Positions 1 to 8,770 are shown, counted from the stretch's first letter. The stretch: DNA of 64,000 nt from Actinoplanes teichomyceticus ATCC 31121 (GCF_003711105.1 NZ_CP023865.1:594001-658000), one strand, 5' to 3'. Program-made: numbers and translations. Notes: generated from the letters alone by a model not told the origin.

Positions 1-881
1 TACCCGGCCACCCGGGCGTCGCCGTGGACGGTCACCCCGGCGTCGGCGAGCTCCGGCAGCACCAGCGGCAGGAAAGAGTCCGCGATCTCGGCGTGCACCA
101 GCAGCGACTCGGCCGCATTGCAGACCGAGTTCCGCTGGGTCTTCGAGTTGATCGTGATGGCCAGAGCCTTCTCCAGGTCGGCGGCGGCGTCCACGTACAC
201 GTGGCAGTTGCCCACCCCGGTCTCGATCACCGGCACCGTGGACTGCTCGACCACCGTCCGGATCAGGTCGGCGCCGCCGCGCGGGATCAGCACGTCGACC
301 AGGCCGCGCGCCCGCATCAGCTCCTTCACCGAGTCGCGGGTGGTGGCGTCGAGCAGCTGGATCGTGTCGGCCGGCAGTCCGGCGTCGGCGACCGCCTTGC
401 GCAGCACCGAGACGATCGCGGCGTTCGACGAGAACGCCGAGCCGGAACCGCGCAGCAGGGCCGCGTTGCCGGACTTCAGGCAGATCCCGGCGGCGTCCGC
501 GGTCACGTTGGGCCGGCCCTCGTAGATCATGCCGACCACCCCGAACGGCACCCGGACCTGCCGCAACTCCAGCCCGTTGGCCAGGGTGGAGCCGCGCACC
601 ACGTCGCCGATCGGGTCGGGCAGGGCGGCGAGCTGACGCAGGCCCTCGGCCATCGCGGCGATCCGCTCCGGGCTCAGCGCCAGCCGGTCGATCATCGCCT
701 CGGCGGTGCCCTTCTCCCGGGCGTTGGCGACGTCGACCGCGTTCGCGGCCAGGATGTCGTCGGCCCGCTCGACCAGGCGCTCGGCCATCAGCAGCAGCGC
801 CGCGTCCTTCTCCGCGCGGGTGGCCCCGGCCAGGTCGATGGCGGCGATCCGGGCCGCGGCCGCCTGCTCCAGCACGCTCAT
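1..881 (-). CDS. proA: Gamma-glutamyl phosphate reductase (3' end outside window)
   Basis: Catalyses the NADPH-dependent reduction of gamma-glutamyl phosphate to glutamate semialdehyde, the second step of proline synthesis in the cytoplasm. The visible 293 residues start [14 protein letters not shown] and include the family stretches [29 protein letters not shown] and [10 protein letters not shown], then the region leading to the catalytic Cys in [10 protein letters not shown]. The gene runs off the left edge, so the C-terminus is not seen. It lies 11 bp after the stop of proB on the same strand and is presumably cotranscribed with it. The ATG at 881 is the only start that keeps the usual N-terminus. 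Confidence 0.95.
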   Translation of the reverse strand, partial: MSVLEQAAAARIAAIDLAGATRAEKDAALLLMAERLVERADDILAANAVDVANAREKGTAEAMIDRLALSPERIAAMAEGLRQLAALPDPIGDVVRGSTLANGLELRQVRVPFGVVGMIYEGRPNVTADAAGICLKSGNAALLRGSGSAFSSNAAIVSVLRKAVADAGLPADTIQLLDATTRDSVKELMRARGLVDVLIPRGGADLIRTVVEQSTVPVIETGVGNCHVYVDAAADLEKALAITINSKTQRNSVCNAAESLLVHAEIADSFLPLVLPELADAGVTVHGDARVAG

Positions 882-892
882 GACAAACCCTT

Positions 893-2014
893 CTACAGCA
901 GTACGAGGTCGTCGCGGTGGACGACCTCTCGTTCATAGCCCGGCCCGAGCTCCGCGGCCAGTTCCGGAGTGGACCGGCCGAGCAGCGCGGGCAGCTCGAC
1001 CGCGTCGTAGTTGACCAGTCCGCGGGCCACCGGCGTACCGGAGCCGGCGTCTACCAGGTCGACCGGGTCGCCGGCCGCGAAGGAGCCGTCGACCGCGGTG
1101 ATCCCGGCCGGCAGCAGCGACTTGCGCCGGGCCACCACCGCGGCGACCGCGCCGGCGTCCAGGTGCAGCCGGCCGCGTGGCGCGGTGGCGTGGGCCAGCC
1201 AGAACAGCCGGGCGGCGGGACGGCTGGCGGCGGCCTCGAACAGCGTGCCGACCTCGTCACCGGCGAGCGCGGGCGCGGCCAGCGGGGCGGCGGTCAGCAC
1301 CACCGGGATGCCGAAGCCGGTGGCGATCCGGGCCGCCTCGACCTTGGTCACCATGCCGCCGGTGCCCACCCCGGAGCTGCCGGCCGAGCCGATGGTGACT
1401 CCGGCGAGGTCGGAGTCGTCGCGAACCAGCGGGATCCGGCGCGCCGCCGGATCGGCCGGGTTGCCGGTGTAGAGCGCGTCCACGTCGGAGAGCAGCACCA
1501 GCAGGTCGGCGTCGACCAGGGCGGCGACCAGCGCGGCCAGCCGGTCGTTGTCGCCGAACCGGATCTCCTCGGTGGCGACCGTGTCGTTCTCGTTCACGAT
1601 CGGCAGCGCGCCCAGGTCGAGCAGCTTCCGCAGGGTCCGGTACGCGTTGCGGTAGTGCGCCCGCCGGGTCACGTCGTCGACGGTGAGCAGCACCTGCGCC
1701 ACGGTCAGTCCGTGCCGGGCGAAACCGGCGGTGTACCGCCCGATCAGCAGGCCCTGGCCGACCGCGGCGGCGGCCTGCTGGGTGGCCAGGTCACGGGGCC
1801 GGCGGCGCAGCTGCAGCGGGGCCAGCCCGGCGGCGATCGCGCCGCTGGAGACCAGGACCACCTCACGCCCGTCGCCGGCCAGTCCGCCCAGGACGTCGAC
1901 CAGGGTGTCCACCCGTTGCTCGTCGATGCCGCCCGCCGCGGTGGTCAGCGAGGACGAGCCCACCTTGACCACGATCCGGCGCGCGCCGGTCACCACTTCC
2001 CGCACCCGGCCCAT
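893..2014 (-). CDS. proB: Glutamate 5-kinase with C-terminal PUA domain
   Basis: Phosphorylates L-glutamate to gamma-glutamyl phosphate, the first and feedback-controlled step of proline synthesis; ProA downstream takes the unstable product. The N-terminal amino-acid-kinase domain (about residues 8-255) begins [13 protein letters not shown] and has the substrate motif [17 protein letters not shown] and [15 protein letters not shown] domain follows (about 270-365; [14 protein letters not shown]). I chose ATG 2014 (373 residues, MGRVREVV) because homologues start near this point; an in-frame GTG at 2038 is the alternative. No strong ribosome-binding site is visible before either. The gene is divergent from the ATL gene, with about 53 bp of shared upstream sequence. 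Confidence 0.93.
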   Translation of the reverse strand: MGRVREVVTGARRIVVKVGSSSLTTAAGGIDEQRVDTLVDVLGGLAGDGREVVLVSSGAIAAGLAPLQLRRRPRDLATQQAAAAVGQGLLIGRYTAGFARHGLTVAQVLLTVDDVTRRAHYRNAYRTLRKLLDLGALPIVNENDTVATEEIRFGDNDRLAALVAALVDADLLVLLSDVDALYTGNPADPAARRIPLVRDDSDLAGVTIGSAGSSGVGTGGMVTKVEAARIATGFGIPVVLTAAPLAAPALAGDEVGTLFEAAASRPAARLFWLAHATAPRGRLHLDAGAVAAVVARRKSLLPAGITAVDGSFAAGDPVDLVDAGSGTPVARGLVNYDAVELPALLGRSTPELAAELGPGYEREVVHRDDLVLL

Positions 2015-2067
2015 TGTGCTCGGCTGCCCGGCGACCACCCGGGCCGGATCCCATATCGTGGCGGTTC

Positions 2068-2382
2068 ATGACACCTGAGGAGTACGTCGAAGCCGTTCTC
2101 GCTCTGGTCGAGCGGATCCCGCGGGGCCGGGTGATGTCGTACGGCGCGGTCGCCGACGCCCTGGCCGAGCGTTCCGGCCGCAATTCGCCCCGGCAGATCG
2201 GCGGCATCATGGCCCGGCACGGCGGCGGGGTGCCGTGGCACCGGGTGGTGAACAGCACCGGCCGGCTGCCACCCGGCCACGAGCGGGAGGCCCGGGCGCG
2301 GCTGCTGGCCGAGGGCGTGCCGTTGCGCGGCGACCGGGTGGTGATCGGCGAGGCCGGGTGGCATCCCGACGCGGCGGAGTAG
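2068..2382 (+). CDS. Alkyltransferase-like (ATL) DNA repair protein
   Basis: A 104-residue protein of the MGMT C-terminal family. Methyltransferases carry PCHRV at the active site. Here the motif reads PWHRVV, so the alkyl-acceptor Cys is replaced by Trp, the hallmark of ATL proteins. Known ATLs bind O6-alkylguanine and recruit nucleotide excision repair rather than transferring the alkyl group. The winged-helix part (residues about 4-55) includes IPRGRVMSYGAVADAL. The ATG at 2068 fits the family N-terminus (MTPEEYVEAVLALV); an in-frame TTG at 2014 would add 18 unconserved residues. The gene is divergent from proB, with no shared function apparent. Confidence 0.85.
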   Translation: MTPEEYVEAVLALVERIPRGRVMSYGAVADALAERSGRNSPRQIGGIMARHGGGVPWHRVVNSTGRLPPGHEREARARLLAEGVPLRGDRVVIGEAGWHPDAAE

Positions 2383-2420
2383 GACCACGCGGCACGGCCG
2401 CCCGGTGCGGGCCATATCGG

Positions 2421-2664
2421 CCGCCGGAGACGCCCGGCCTGGGTCCGGACGTGCCGGACGTGCCGCCGGAGGCGCCCGGCCTGGGCCCGGACGTGCCGGA
2501 CGTGCCGCCGGAGGCGCCCGGCCTGGGCCCGGACGTGCCGGACGTGCCGGACGTGCCGCCGGAGGCGCCCGGCCTGGGTCCGGACGTGCCGGACGTGCCG
2601 GACGTGCCGCCGGAGGCGCCCGGCCCCGGTCCGGACGTGCCGGACGTGCCGCCGGAGGCGCCCG
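2421..2664. repeat. GC-rich tandem repeat, 42/51-bp units
   Basis: Fills most of the 310-bp stretch between the ATL gene and the tetR gene. Units start at 2421, 2463, 2505, 2556 and 2607, with a partial sixth unit at 2649. Each starts ccgccggagg and carries cccggcctgg; units 3 and 4 contain one additional copy of the inner 9-mer ccggacgtg, giving 51 instead of 42 bp. The array is open in one forward frame (Pro/Asp/Val-rich) but has no start or ribosome-binding site, so I do not call a gene. Confidence 0.9.
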
Positions 2665-2692
2665 CCGGTCACGTCCGTCCGGCCGGCCGGCC

Positions 2693-3376
2693 TCAGGCGA
2701 GTCCGGCGAACGCCGCGGCGGCCCGCATCTGCCACTCGAAGAAGCCTCGCCGATCCTCGTCGATCGAGTTGTTCAGCTGCCCGAACAGCTCCGCGCTGAC
2801 CGCGCCGCAGAGGTGCACGAAGCCGTACATCGTCGCGCCGACCAGGTGGGCCGGCACGCCCGGCCCGAACTGCTCGGCGACCGCGGCCATCTCCTCGCCG
2901 AACCGCCCGGCCGGCTGCTCCGGCACCCCGGTGAGCCGCCCGGTGGCCAGCGCGTCCCGCATCACCCCGGCCAACAGCATGATCACCCGGGTGGCCGGCA
3001 TGACGGTGTCCTTCGGCGCCTGGTATCCCGGCACCGGGCTGCCGTAGATCAGCGCCCACTCGTGCGGGTTGGCCAGCGCCCATTCGCGGACCGCGTGGCC
3101 GATCGCCACCCAGCGTGCGGCCGGGTCGGCGACCGTCCCGACGGCCCGCTCGGCGGCCTCCCCGACGGCGTCGTACGCGTCGATGATCATCGCGGTGAGC
3201 AGGTCGTCCCGGCTGGCGAAGTAGCGGTACACGGCGGACGACGCCATGCCCAGCTCGCGCGCGACCGCGCGCAGGGAGAGGTTGGCCCCGTCGGTTGCCA
3301 GGTGGCGCCGGGCCACCTGCTTGATCTCTTCGGTCATCTCGGCCCGGACCCGGGCGCGCAGGTTGGCGGCGTTCAT
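2693..3376 (-). CDS. TetR-family regulator
   Basis: A 227-residue TetR-type repressor. The N-terminal helix-turn-helix (about residues 30-62) reads LSLRAVARELGMASSAVYRYF. The C-terminal ligand domain contains WALANPHEWALIYGSPVPGY, typical of the WHG/TetR_C subgroup. It starts at ATG 3376 and is divergent from the NAD-binding oxidoreductase at 3478. The 101-bp spacer holds two copies of an AGAGCA-N-TGCTC palindrome, so it very likely represses both itself and the neighbour. The ligand is unknown; the substrate or product of the neighbouring enzyme is the simplest guess. Confidence 0.9.
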   Translation of the reverse strand: MNAANLRARVRAEMTEEIKQVARRHLATDGANLSLRAVARELGMASSAVYRYFASRDDLLTAMIIDAYDAVGEAAERAVGTVADPAARWVAIGHAVREWALANPHEWALIYGSPVPGYQAPKDTVMPATRVIMLLAGVMRDALATGRLTGVPEQPAGRFGEEMAAVAEQFGPGVPAHLVGATMYGFVHLCGAVSAELFGQLNNSIDEDRRGFFEWQMRAAAAFAGLA

Positions 3377-3397
3377 GCGAACCAGTGTGACACAACG

Positions 3398-3463
3398 AGA
3401 GCAGTGCTCTTGCCAATCGACCGATCACATGGCATCGTTGTTCTCAACAGAGAGCACTGCTCG
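3398..3463. promoter_or_regulatory. Two palindromic operators between tetR and the oxidoreductase
   Basis: agagcagtgctct (3398-3410) and agagcactgctcg (3451-3463) are both 6-1-6 palindromes with the same arms; their centres lie 53 bp apart, about five helical turns. A weak forward promoter fits between them (TTGCCA at 3410, 17 bp, CATCGT at 3433). The first site would then overlap the -35 and the second would lie just downstream of the start point. Assignment to the adjacent TetR protein is inferred from position. Confidence 0.75.
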
Positions 3464-3477
3464 CAAAGGAGAACATC

Positions 3478-4404
3478 ATGTCGCACGTGATCGTCGGTTC
3501 CGGCCCGATCGGCTCCGCGGTGGCCCGGCTTCTGGCCGAGCAGGGTGAGCGGGTCCGCATCGTCACCCGCAGCGGCACCGGTCCGGAGCATCCGCTGATC
3601 GAGCGGGTCGCCGGGGACGCGTCCGACGCCCGCCGGCTGACCGAGCTGACCCGGGGCGCCGAGGTGCTCTACAACTGCGCCAACCCGAAGTACACCGAGT
3701 GGGCCGACAAGTGGTTCCCGATGAACGACGCGATGATCGCCGCCGCCCGGGCGGCCGGCGCGGTCTACGCGATCACCGGCAACCTGTACGGCTACGGCCC
3801 GCAGCCCGGCGGCCGGATGACCGAGGACTCGCCGCTGGCCGCGACCGGGCGGAAGGGCCGGATCCGCATCAAGATGTGGCAGGACGCGCTGGCCAGTGGC
3901 CTGCGCACGGTCGAGGCGCGGGCGTCGGACTACGTCGGCGCGGGCGCGGTCAGCACCATCTCCGCGGTGCTGCTGCCGGCGATCAACTCCGGCCGGGCCG
4001 CCTGGGCCCCGGCGAACGTCGACCTGCCGCACACCTTCACCTACACCGGCGACATGGCCCGCACGCTGGTCACGCTGGCCCGCGACGAGCGGGCGTACGG
4101 CAAGGGCTGGCACGTGCCCTCGGTCGCCCCGATCACCTTCCGCGAGCTGGCCGCGCGCTACTGCGAGGTGGCCGGGGTGCCGCAGGTCAAGGTGCACAGC
4201 CTGCCGCGGTTCGTGATGCGCGCGGCGGCCCCGCTGGTCCCGATGGCACGTGAGCTGGCCGAGATGGACTACCAGTTCTACGCCCCCTTCCACATGGACA
4301 GCACGCGTACCGAACAGACCTTCGGCCTGGCCCCGACCGACCTGGACGTGGCCCTGCGGGAGACCGCCGCGGCCGCCGAGGCGACCGCGGCCCGGCGGAT
4401 GTGA
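3478..4404 (+). CDS. NAD(P)-dependent epimerase/dehydratase-type (atypical SDR) protein
   Basis: A 308-residue Rossmann-fold protein. The nucleotide-binding motif is at the extreme N-terminus (VIVGSGPIGSAVA, residues 4-13). A conserved ITGNLYGYGP lies where classical SDRs have their Tyr-x3-Lys active site, as in atypical SDR/NmrA-like epimerases. The C-terminal half has HTFTYTGDMARTLV, similar to the substrate-binding part of epimerases. The start ATG has a strong ribosome-binding site (aaaggag, 3465-3471). The gene is controlled by the divergent tetR gene. The substrate cannot be told from sequence; a stress- or xenobiotic-related reductase is a guess. Confidence 0.85.
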   Translation: MSHVIVGSGPIGSAVARLLAEQGERVRIVTRSGTGPEHPLIERVAGDASDARRLTELTRGAEVLYNCANPKYTEWADKWFPMNDAMIAAARAAGAVYAITGNLYGYGPQPGGRMTEDSPLAATGRKGRIRIKMWQDALASGLRTVEARASDYVGAGAVSTISAVLLPAINSGRAAWAPANVDLPHTFTYTGDMARTLVTLARDERAYGKGWHVPSVAPITFRELAARYCEVAGVPQVKVHSLPRFVMRAAAPLVPMARELAEMDYQFYAPFHMDSTRTEQTFGLAPTDLDVALRETAAAAEATAARRM

Positions 4405-4424
4405 CGTCGCGTGGACGACCCCGG

Positions 4425-5816
4425 TCAGAGGAGCAGGCCGACCCCGCCCCGCCGCGGATCTCCGGCCGCGCCGGCCTGCCCGACCGCGGTCACCCCGCCG
4501 AAGTAGTGGTTGAGCTCCGGCCACTCGACCACCTGCCACCCGGCCGCCCGCAACGCCTCCAGCTCCTCCGGGGGGCACCCCCGCTCGGCGTGCACGGTGT
4601 TCTCCACCGCGTGGAACCGGGGCCGGGCGATCGCCTCCGTCACGTCCAGCCCGTCCACCAGGACCCCGAGCAGCGTGTCCACCAGCGCGGTACGGATCCG
4701 GGAGGCCCCCGCCGAGCCGGCCGCCACGGTCAGCGCGCCGTCCGACCCGATCACCACCAGCGGGCACATGTACGACGACATCCGCTGCCCGGGCACCAGC
4801 TGGTCGGTGAGCAGTTCGCCCTCGCCGAGCATGGAGTTCAGGTTGATGCCGAGCCCGGGCAGCCACACCCCGGCGCCCAGTCCCAGCGTCGTGGTGATCA
4901 CGCAGGCGTTGCCGGCCGGGTCCACCACCGAGACGTTGGTGGTGTCGCCCCGCCGCTGCGCTCCCAGGTTCCGCAGCGCCGCGGCCACCCCGGTGGCCCG
5001 GCCGGGCCGGGACAGGTCGGCCGGCAGCGCGCCGATGGTGTCCACCGTCCGGTTCAGGTCGTGCCGGGCGCAGACCTGGTGGCCGGCCAGCGTGGCGTGG
5101 TCCACCGGCACCTCGGCCACCCGGTAGCCGGCCAGGTCGGCCGGTCCCAGCGTGCCCCCGGCCGCGCGGACCGTGGCGACCATCAGCTCCGCGTACTCCC
5201 CGGTGTAGAACACCTCCGGCCCGTCCACGGCGAGCGCGTCCATCGCGGTGGCCAGCCCCTGGTGGAAGAGCAGCTCGTCGCTCTCCAGCAGCCGCCCGCC
5301 CGGCTGGTAGGAGGCCGCGCCCTCGCCGTAGGCCAGCGCGGGCGCGCACGAGCGCAGCGTCTGGGCGTGCGCCGCCGGCAGCAGCACGCCGGTGCGGGCC
5401 AGGCCGGCCGCCGGGGCGACCACCTCCGGCCAGGGCAGCCGGCCCCAGCGCCGGTGCACCTCGCCGAGACCGGCCGGCACCCCGGGCACCGCCACGCTGG
5501 CCCCGCCGATCGAGTAGATCTGTGGCAGTCCGCCGAAGAACACGTCGACCGCCACCATCGGCTCCGGTTTCCGGTCGTCGTCCAGGCCCGGGACCGCGAC
5601 GAAGAAGTCCAGGCAGGTGACCTCGCCGCTGCTCGCGTCGAAGTAGGTGGCGAAGCCGCCGCCGCCTATCCCGGTGTAGATCGTCTCGGCGACGCAGCAA
5701 GCCAGGACCGCGGCCACCGCCGCGTCGGCGGCGGTGCCGCCCGCTTCGAGGATCCGCACCCCGGTGCGGGCGGTAGCCGGATGGCTCGCGGCGACGCCGG
5801 CCGCAACGCTTCCCAT
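4425..5816 (-). CDS. Gamma-glutamyltransferase-family (Ntn) hydrolase
   Basis: A 463-residue member of the gamma-glutamyltransferase/cephalosporin acylase family, whose proenzymes cleave themselves before an N-terminal catalytic Thr. The N-terminal AASHPATARTGVRILEAGG and GGGGFATYFD match the large-subunit core. The autoprocessing site is RRGDTTNVSVVD with Thr292 as the predicted nucleophile; canonical enzymes have TTHxSVVD, so Asn replaces His here. The protein is shorter than typical GGTs (about 550-600 residues) and has no signal peptide, so it may be cytoplasmic with a non-glutathione substrate. It is convergent with the oxidoreductase gene, 20 bp away. Confidence 0.82.
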   Translation of the reverse strand: MGSVAAGVAASHPATARTGVRILEAGGTAADAAVAAVLACCVAETIYTGIGGGGFATYFDASSGEVTCLDFFVAVPGLDDDRKPEPMVAVDVFFGGLPQIYSIGGASVAVPGVPAGLGEVHRRWGRLPWPEVVAPAAGLARTGVLLPAAHAQTLRSCAPALAYGEGAASYQPGGRLLESDELLFHQGLATAMDALAVDGPEVFYTGEYAELMVATVRAAGGTLGPADLAGYRVAEVPVDHATLAGHQVCARHDLNRTVDTIGALPADLSRPGRATGVAAALRNLGAQRRGDTTNVSVVDPAGNACVITTTLGLGAGVWLPGLGINLNSMLGEGELLTDQLVPGQRMSSYMCPLVVIGSDGALTVAAGSAGASRIRTALVDTLLGVLVDGLDVTEAIARPRFHAVENTVHAERGCPPEELEALRAAGWQVVEWPELNHYFGGVTAVGQAGAAGDPRRGGVGLLL

Positions 5817-6086
5817 GCGGCGAGCGTAGGCGGCAACACCCGATCATGGTTACGATGCGCGTCGATGACGCCCGCCGGTCCCTCTCTCGTGGTAATCCGG
5901 GCGAGTGTCCCACCCGGAGGTGTTTTGGCTGGGTATGCCCTAGCGTGCCGGGTCGCCCACGCCCCGCGCGGTGCCGGATTCGCCGATCGTCCCCGATCCG
6001 ACCGACACGCTGTGTGTTACGGCGGGGGCGGCCGAGCGTGCCCGACCTGCTTCGGCGACCGGCCCGGCACGAGGTAGGTTGAGCTG
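5817..6086. other. Intergenic region between divergent GGT-like gene and nuoB
   Basis: About 270 bp with no gene I can support. It must hold the promoters of the GGT-like gene and the nuo cluster. Just before nuoB a TAGGTT hexamer precedes the ATG by about 7 bp (gaggtaggttgagctg), which could be a -10 for a near-leaderless message or part of a gaggt ribosome-binding site; I cannot decide between them. Confidence 0.4.
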
Positions 6087-6623
6087 ATGGCCCTACCTGG
6101 AGTGCTCGGTGAACCCATCCGGTTCGTGCTGAACTGGGGCCGCCGGTATTCCCTCTGGGTGTTCAACTTCGGTCTGGCCTGCTGCGCCATCGAGTTCATC
6201 GCGTCCAGCATGAGCCGGCACGACTTCATGCGGCTGGGTGTGATCCCGTTCGCGCACGGCCCGCGGCAGGCCGACCTGATGGTCGTGTCCGGCACGGTCA
6301 CCGACAAGATGGCCCCGGCGATCAAGCGGCTCTACGACCAGATGCCCGAGCCGAAATACGTGATCTCGTTCGGCTCGTGCGCCAACTGCGGCGGCCCGTA
6401 CTGGGACTCGTACTCGGTCACCAAGGGCGTCGACCAGATCATCCCGGTGGACGTCTACGTGCCCGGCTGCCCGCCCCGGCCGGAGGCGCTGCTGCACGGC
6501 ATCCTGCGCCTGCAGGAGAAGATCGCGGCCGAGCGCTCGGGGCCCGGCGGGGTCTCCCGCCCGGACCCGCTGACCAGGGGCGCCGACTCGTTCACCGCGC
6601 CCGTGGTGGCCCCGCCCGCCTGA
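6087..6623 (+). CDS. nuoB: NADH-quinone oxidoreductase subunit B (second nuo cluster)
   Basis: The peripheral-arm subunit that holds the terminal N2 4Fe-4S cluster in complex I. All expected ligands are present: the tandem Cys pair in GLACCAIEF (32-33), Cys98 in GSCANCGG and Cys128 in VPGCPPRPE. The length (178 residues) is normal, with a low-complexity tail after residue 150. It opens a nine-gene cluster (B, C, H-N) with no nuoA before it and no nuoD after nuoC. Complete actinobacterial nuo operons run A to N, so this is best read as a second, reduced cluster that would need partners from elsewhere. Confidence 0.93.
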   Translation: MALPGVLGEPIRFVLNWGRRYSLWVFNFGLACCAIEFIASSMSRHDFMRLGVIPFAHGPRQADLMVVSGTVTDKMAPAIKRLYDQMPEPKYVISFGSCANCGGPYWDSYSVTKGVDQIIPVDVYVPGCPPRPEALLHGILRLQEKIAAERSGPGGVSRPDPLTRGADSFTAPVVAPPA

Positions 6624-6761
6624 TCCGACGCGCCTCGGCGGCGGCCCGCCCGTACCGCCGGAGGCGGGGCGACCTCGATGACCGTCACGTTCGTGCCGTT
6701 CGCCGACGGTGCGCGCCCGGCGGCAGGTCGTGAATCGGCGCCGGATCATAGGATGACCCCC

Positions 6762-7535
6762 ATGACGCCCGAAGAGGTCGGAGATCGACTGGTCGCACTC
6801 CTGGCGACGGATGAGCCCGGCCAGGGCGCCGTCGCCGCCGGAGTCTCCGGCGGCGGTCCCGGCCACGCCCGGGCGGTGGTCGACGTGCCGGTCGCCCGCT
6901 GGTGGCACGCGGCCACGATCGCCGCCGACGCCGGTGCGCTGGGCTGCGACTACTTCGACTGGCTGTCCGCGGTGGACGAGCTGGACGACGGGTTCGACGT
7001 GGTCGCCCACCTGTGGTCCACCCGCCGGCGGCACGGCCTGCTGCTGCGGACCCGGGTGCCGCGGGCCGACCCGGAGGTGGAATCCCTGGTGGATCTCTAT
7101 CCCGGCGCGGCCTGGCACGAGCGCGAGACGTACGAGATGTTCGGCATCGTCTTCGCCCGCCACCCGGATCTGCGGCCGCTGCTGCTGCCGCCGGAGTTCG
7201 AGGGGCATCCGCTGCGCAAGGAATTCGTGCTGGCGTCCCGGGTGGCGAAGCCGTGGCCGGGCGCGAAGGAGCCGGGGGAGTCCGAGGGCGGCTCGGCCAA
7301 GCGCGCGCCGATGCGCCCGCCGGGCGTCCCGGACCCGAACGAGTGGGGCCCGCTCAAGGGCCGGGTCCCGCAGCCGGAGACCCCGGCCCGCCCGACCCGC
7401 GGCGAGCGCCCGGCCCGTCCGGCGGGGGAGCGCCCGGCCCGTCCGGCGGGGGAGCGCCCGGCCCGTCCGGCACGTGACACGCCCGGCGCCGCCGAACCGG
7501 CGGAGAAGCCGCGGACCGAAGGGGAGGCCGGCTGA
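6762..7535 (+). CDS. nuoC: NADH-quinone oxidoreductase subunit C (30 kDa), with extended tail
   Basis: Subunit C of complex I, which contacts NuoD and NuoB. The family signature ERETYEMFGIVFARHPDLRPLL is clear, followed by FEGHPLRKEF. I chose ATG 6762 (MTPEEVGDRLVALL), which has agga about 8 nt upstream; ATG 6753 and ATG 6678 are in-frame alternatives. The C-terminal tail of about 90 residues is Pro/Arg/Ala-rich and carries three copies of GERPARPA encoded by a 24-bp tandem repeat. The stop overlaps the nuoH start (TGATG). NuoC normally works with NuoD, which is missing from this cluster. Confidence 0.85.
   Translation: MTPEEVGDRLVALLATDEPGQGAVAAGVSGGGPGHARAVVDVPVARWWHAATIAADAGALGCDYFDWLSAVDELDDGFDVVAHLWSTRRRHGLLLRTRVPRADPEVESLVDLYPGAAWHERETYEMFGIVFARHPDLRPLLLPPEFEGHPLRKEFVLASRVAKPWPGAKEPGESEGGSAKRAPMRPPGVPDPNEWGPLKGRVPQPETPARPTRGERPARPAGERPARPAGERPARPARDTPGAAEPAEKPRTEGEAG
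7404..7471 (+). repeat. 24-bp tandem repeat in the nuoC tail
   Basis: Two full copies and one partial copy of a 24-bp unit (gagcgcccggcccgtccggc plus gggg) at 7404, 7428 and 7452 encode the repeated ERPARPAG tail of NuoC. Because the unit is a multiple of 3, copy-number change keeps the reading frame. Confidence 0.9.
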
Positions 7536-8494
7536 TGCCGCTCTGGCTCGATCTGCTGGTGCGGGTCGCCGGCGTGATGGTCGGTTTCCTGGTGCTGCCG
7601 CTGCTGGTCGGCCAGGCCGAGCACAAGGTCATGGCGCACATGCAGGGCCGCGTCGGCCCGATGTACGCGGGCGCCTTCCACGGGTGGGCCCAGCTGGTCG
7701 CCGACGGCGTGAAGTTCGTCCAGAAGGAGGACGTGCACCCGCACGGCGCCGACCGCGGCGTGTTCCGGCTCGCCCCGATCGTCGCGCTCTTCCCCTACCT
7801 CGTGGTCATCCTGACCATCCCGCTCGGCCCGAACGGCCTGGTCGCCCAGTCCCTGGACATCGGCCTGTTCCTGGTCCTGGCGGTGCTCGGCATCGGTGTG
7901 GTCGCGGTGCTGATGTCCGCGTGGGCCTCGGCCAACAAGTACAGCCTGCTCGGCGGCCTGCGCGGGGCGGCCCAGCTGCTCGGGTACGAGCTCCCGCTGG
8001 TCCTGGCCGCGGCCAGCGTCGCGATGGCGGCCGGCACGCTGAGCCTGCCCGGCATCGTCGAGGCGTGGCGCCCGTGGTGGCTGATCTGGCAGGCCCCGGC
8101 CGCCCTGGTGTTCTTCGTCGCCGGTCTGGCCGAGATCCGCCGCCCGCCGTTCGACATGCCGATCGCCGATTCCGAGCTGGTCTTCGGCTACATGACCGAG
8201 TACACCGGGCTGCGCTTCGCGTTCTTCCTGCTCGCCGAGTACGTGGGCATCATCGTGATCGCCGGCCTGACCACGGTGCTGTTCCTCGGCGGCTGGCACG
8301 GCCCGTTCGCCGACCAGCTCGGCTGGCTGTGGACGCTGCTGAAGGTCGCAGCGCTCTCCTTCGTGATCATCTGGTTCCGGGTGACCTTTCCCCGGCTGCG
8401 CGAGGACCAGTTGCAGCGCCTCTGCTGGCTGATCCTGGTCCCGGTGTCGCTGGCCCAGCTGGTCCTGACGGTCGCGGTGAAGTCGCTGCTCTGA
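7535..8494 (+). CDS. nuoH: NADH-quinone oxidoreductase subunit H
   Basis: A 319-residue membrane subunit with about eight hydrophobic helices, which in complex I forms the quinone chamber and links the peripheral and membrane arms. Conserved parts include MQGRVGPMYAG near the N-terminus and ELVFGYMTEYTGLRFAFF. The normally acidic loop RxPFDxPEAExEL reads RPPFDMPIADSEL here: one Glu is replaced by Ile and another by Asp. That could alter quinone-linked proton coupling. It starts at an ATG overlapping the nuoC stop, with ggggagg upstream. After it the cluster is interrupted by a 276-bp gap holding a decayed gene. Confidence 0.92.
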   Translation: MPLWLDLLVRVAGVMVGFLVLPLLVGQAEHKVMAHMQGRVGPMYAGAFHGWAQLVADGVKFVQKEDVHPHGADRGVFRLAPIVALFPYLVVILTIPLGPNGLVAQSLDIGLFLVLAVLGIGVVAVLMSAWASANKYSLLGGLRGAAQLLGYELPLVLAAASVAMAAGTLSLPGIVEAWRPWWLIWQAPAALVFFVAGLAEIRRPPFDMPIADSELVFGYMTEYTGLRFAFFLLAEYVGIIVIAGLTTVLFLGGWHGPFADQLGWLWTLLKVAALSFVIIWFRVTFPRLREDQLQRLCWLILVPVSLAQLVLTVAVKSLL

Positions 8495-8496
8495 CG

Positions 8497-8667
8497 CGGG
8501 TGCCGGGGCGTCAGCCGCTTGAGGTCCGGGTCGATCGGCCACGGCTCGCGCGCCGTGAGCCGCCGGTCGAAGACGCCGCTGGGCCGATGGACCGTGCCGG
8601 GCAGGTCGTCGAGATCCTCCGTGGTCCAGCCGGCGGCGCGCGGGAAGTCGCTGATCGCCAAGGTCAT
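8497..8667 (-). pseudogene. Internally deleted Uma2-like endonuclease remnant
   Basis: On the minus strand an ATG at 8667 with a good ribosome-binding site (ggaggg) opens [20 protein letters not shown], which resembles the N-terminus of Uma2-family (restriction-endonuclease-like) proteins. About 23 codons in, it switches without a frame change to [19 protein letters not shown] and LKRLTPRH, resembling the C-terminal end of the same family. The middle catalytic part, normally well over 100 residues, is absent, and no stop follows before the antisense strand of nuoH. I read it as a gene shortened by an internal deletion. The family assignment rests on two short ends and is tentative. Confidence 0.42.
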
Positions 8668-8770
8668 CCGGCCCTCCGCGAGGGGCGTCACACCCGCCGA
8701 CGAACGTTACTCCGAGATACGGTGGGGTCGACCTCGCGTCACTCGTTCGGACCGGGCAGGATATGCCCTT

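Noticed and set aside
2421..2664. Possible CRISPR array
   Set aside because: Units are contiguous tandem copies with no unique spacers and no cas genes nearby.
2235..3047. Forward ORF encoding a PPEAPGLGPDVPDV repeat protein
   Set aside because: It has no ribosome-binding site, begins inside the ATL gene and ends antisense to tetR; the repeat is open in this frame only because its unit is a multiple of 3.
5846..6082. A 78-codon forward ORF upstream of nuoB
   Set aside because: Arg/Pro-rich composition typical of out-of-frame GC-rich DNA, no ribosome-binding site, and it fills the promoter region.
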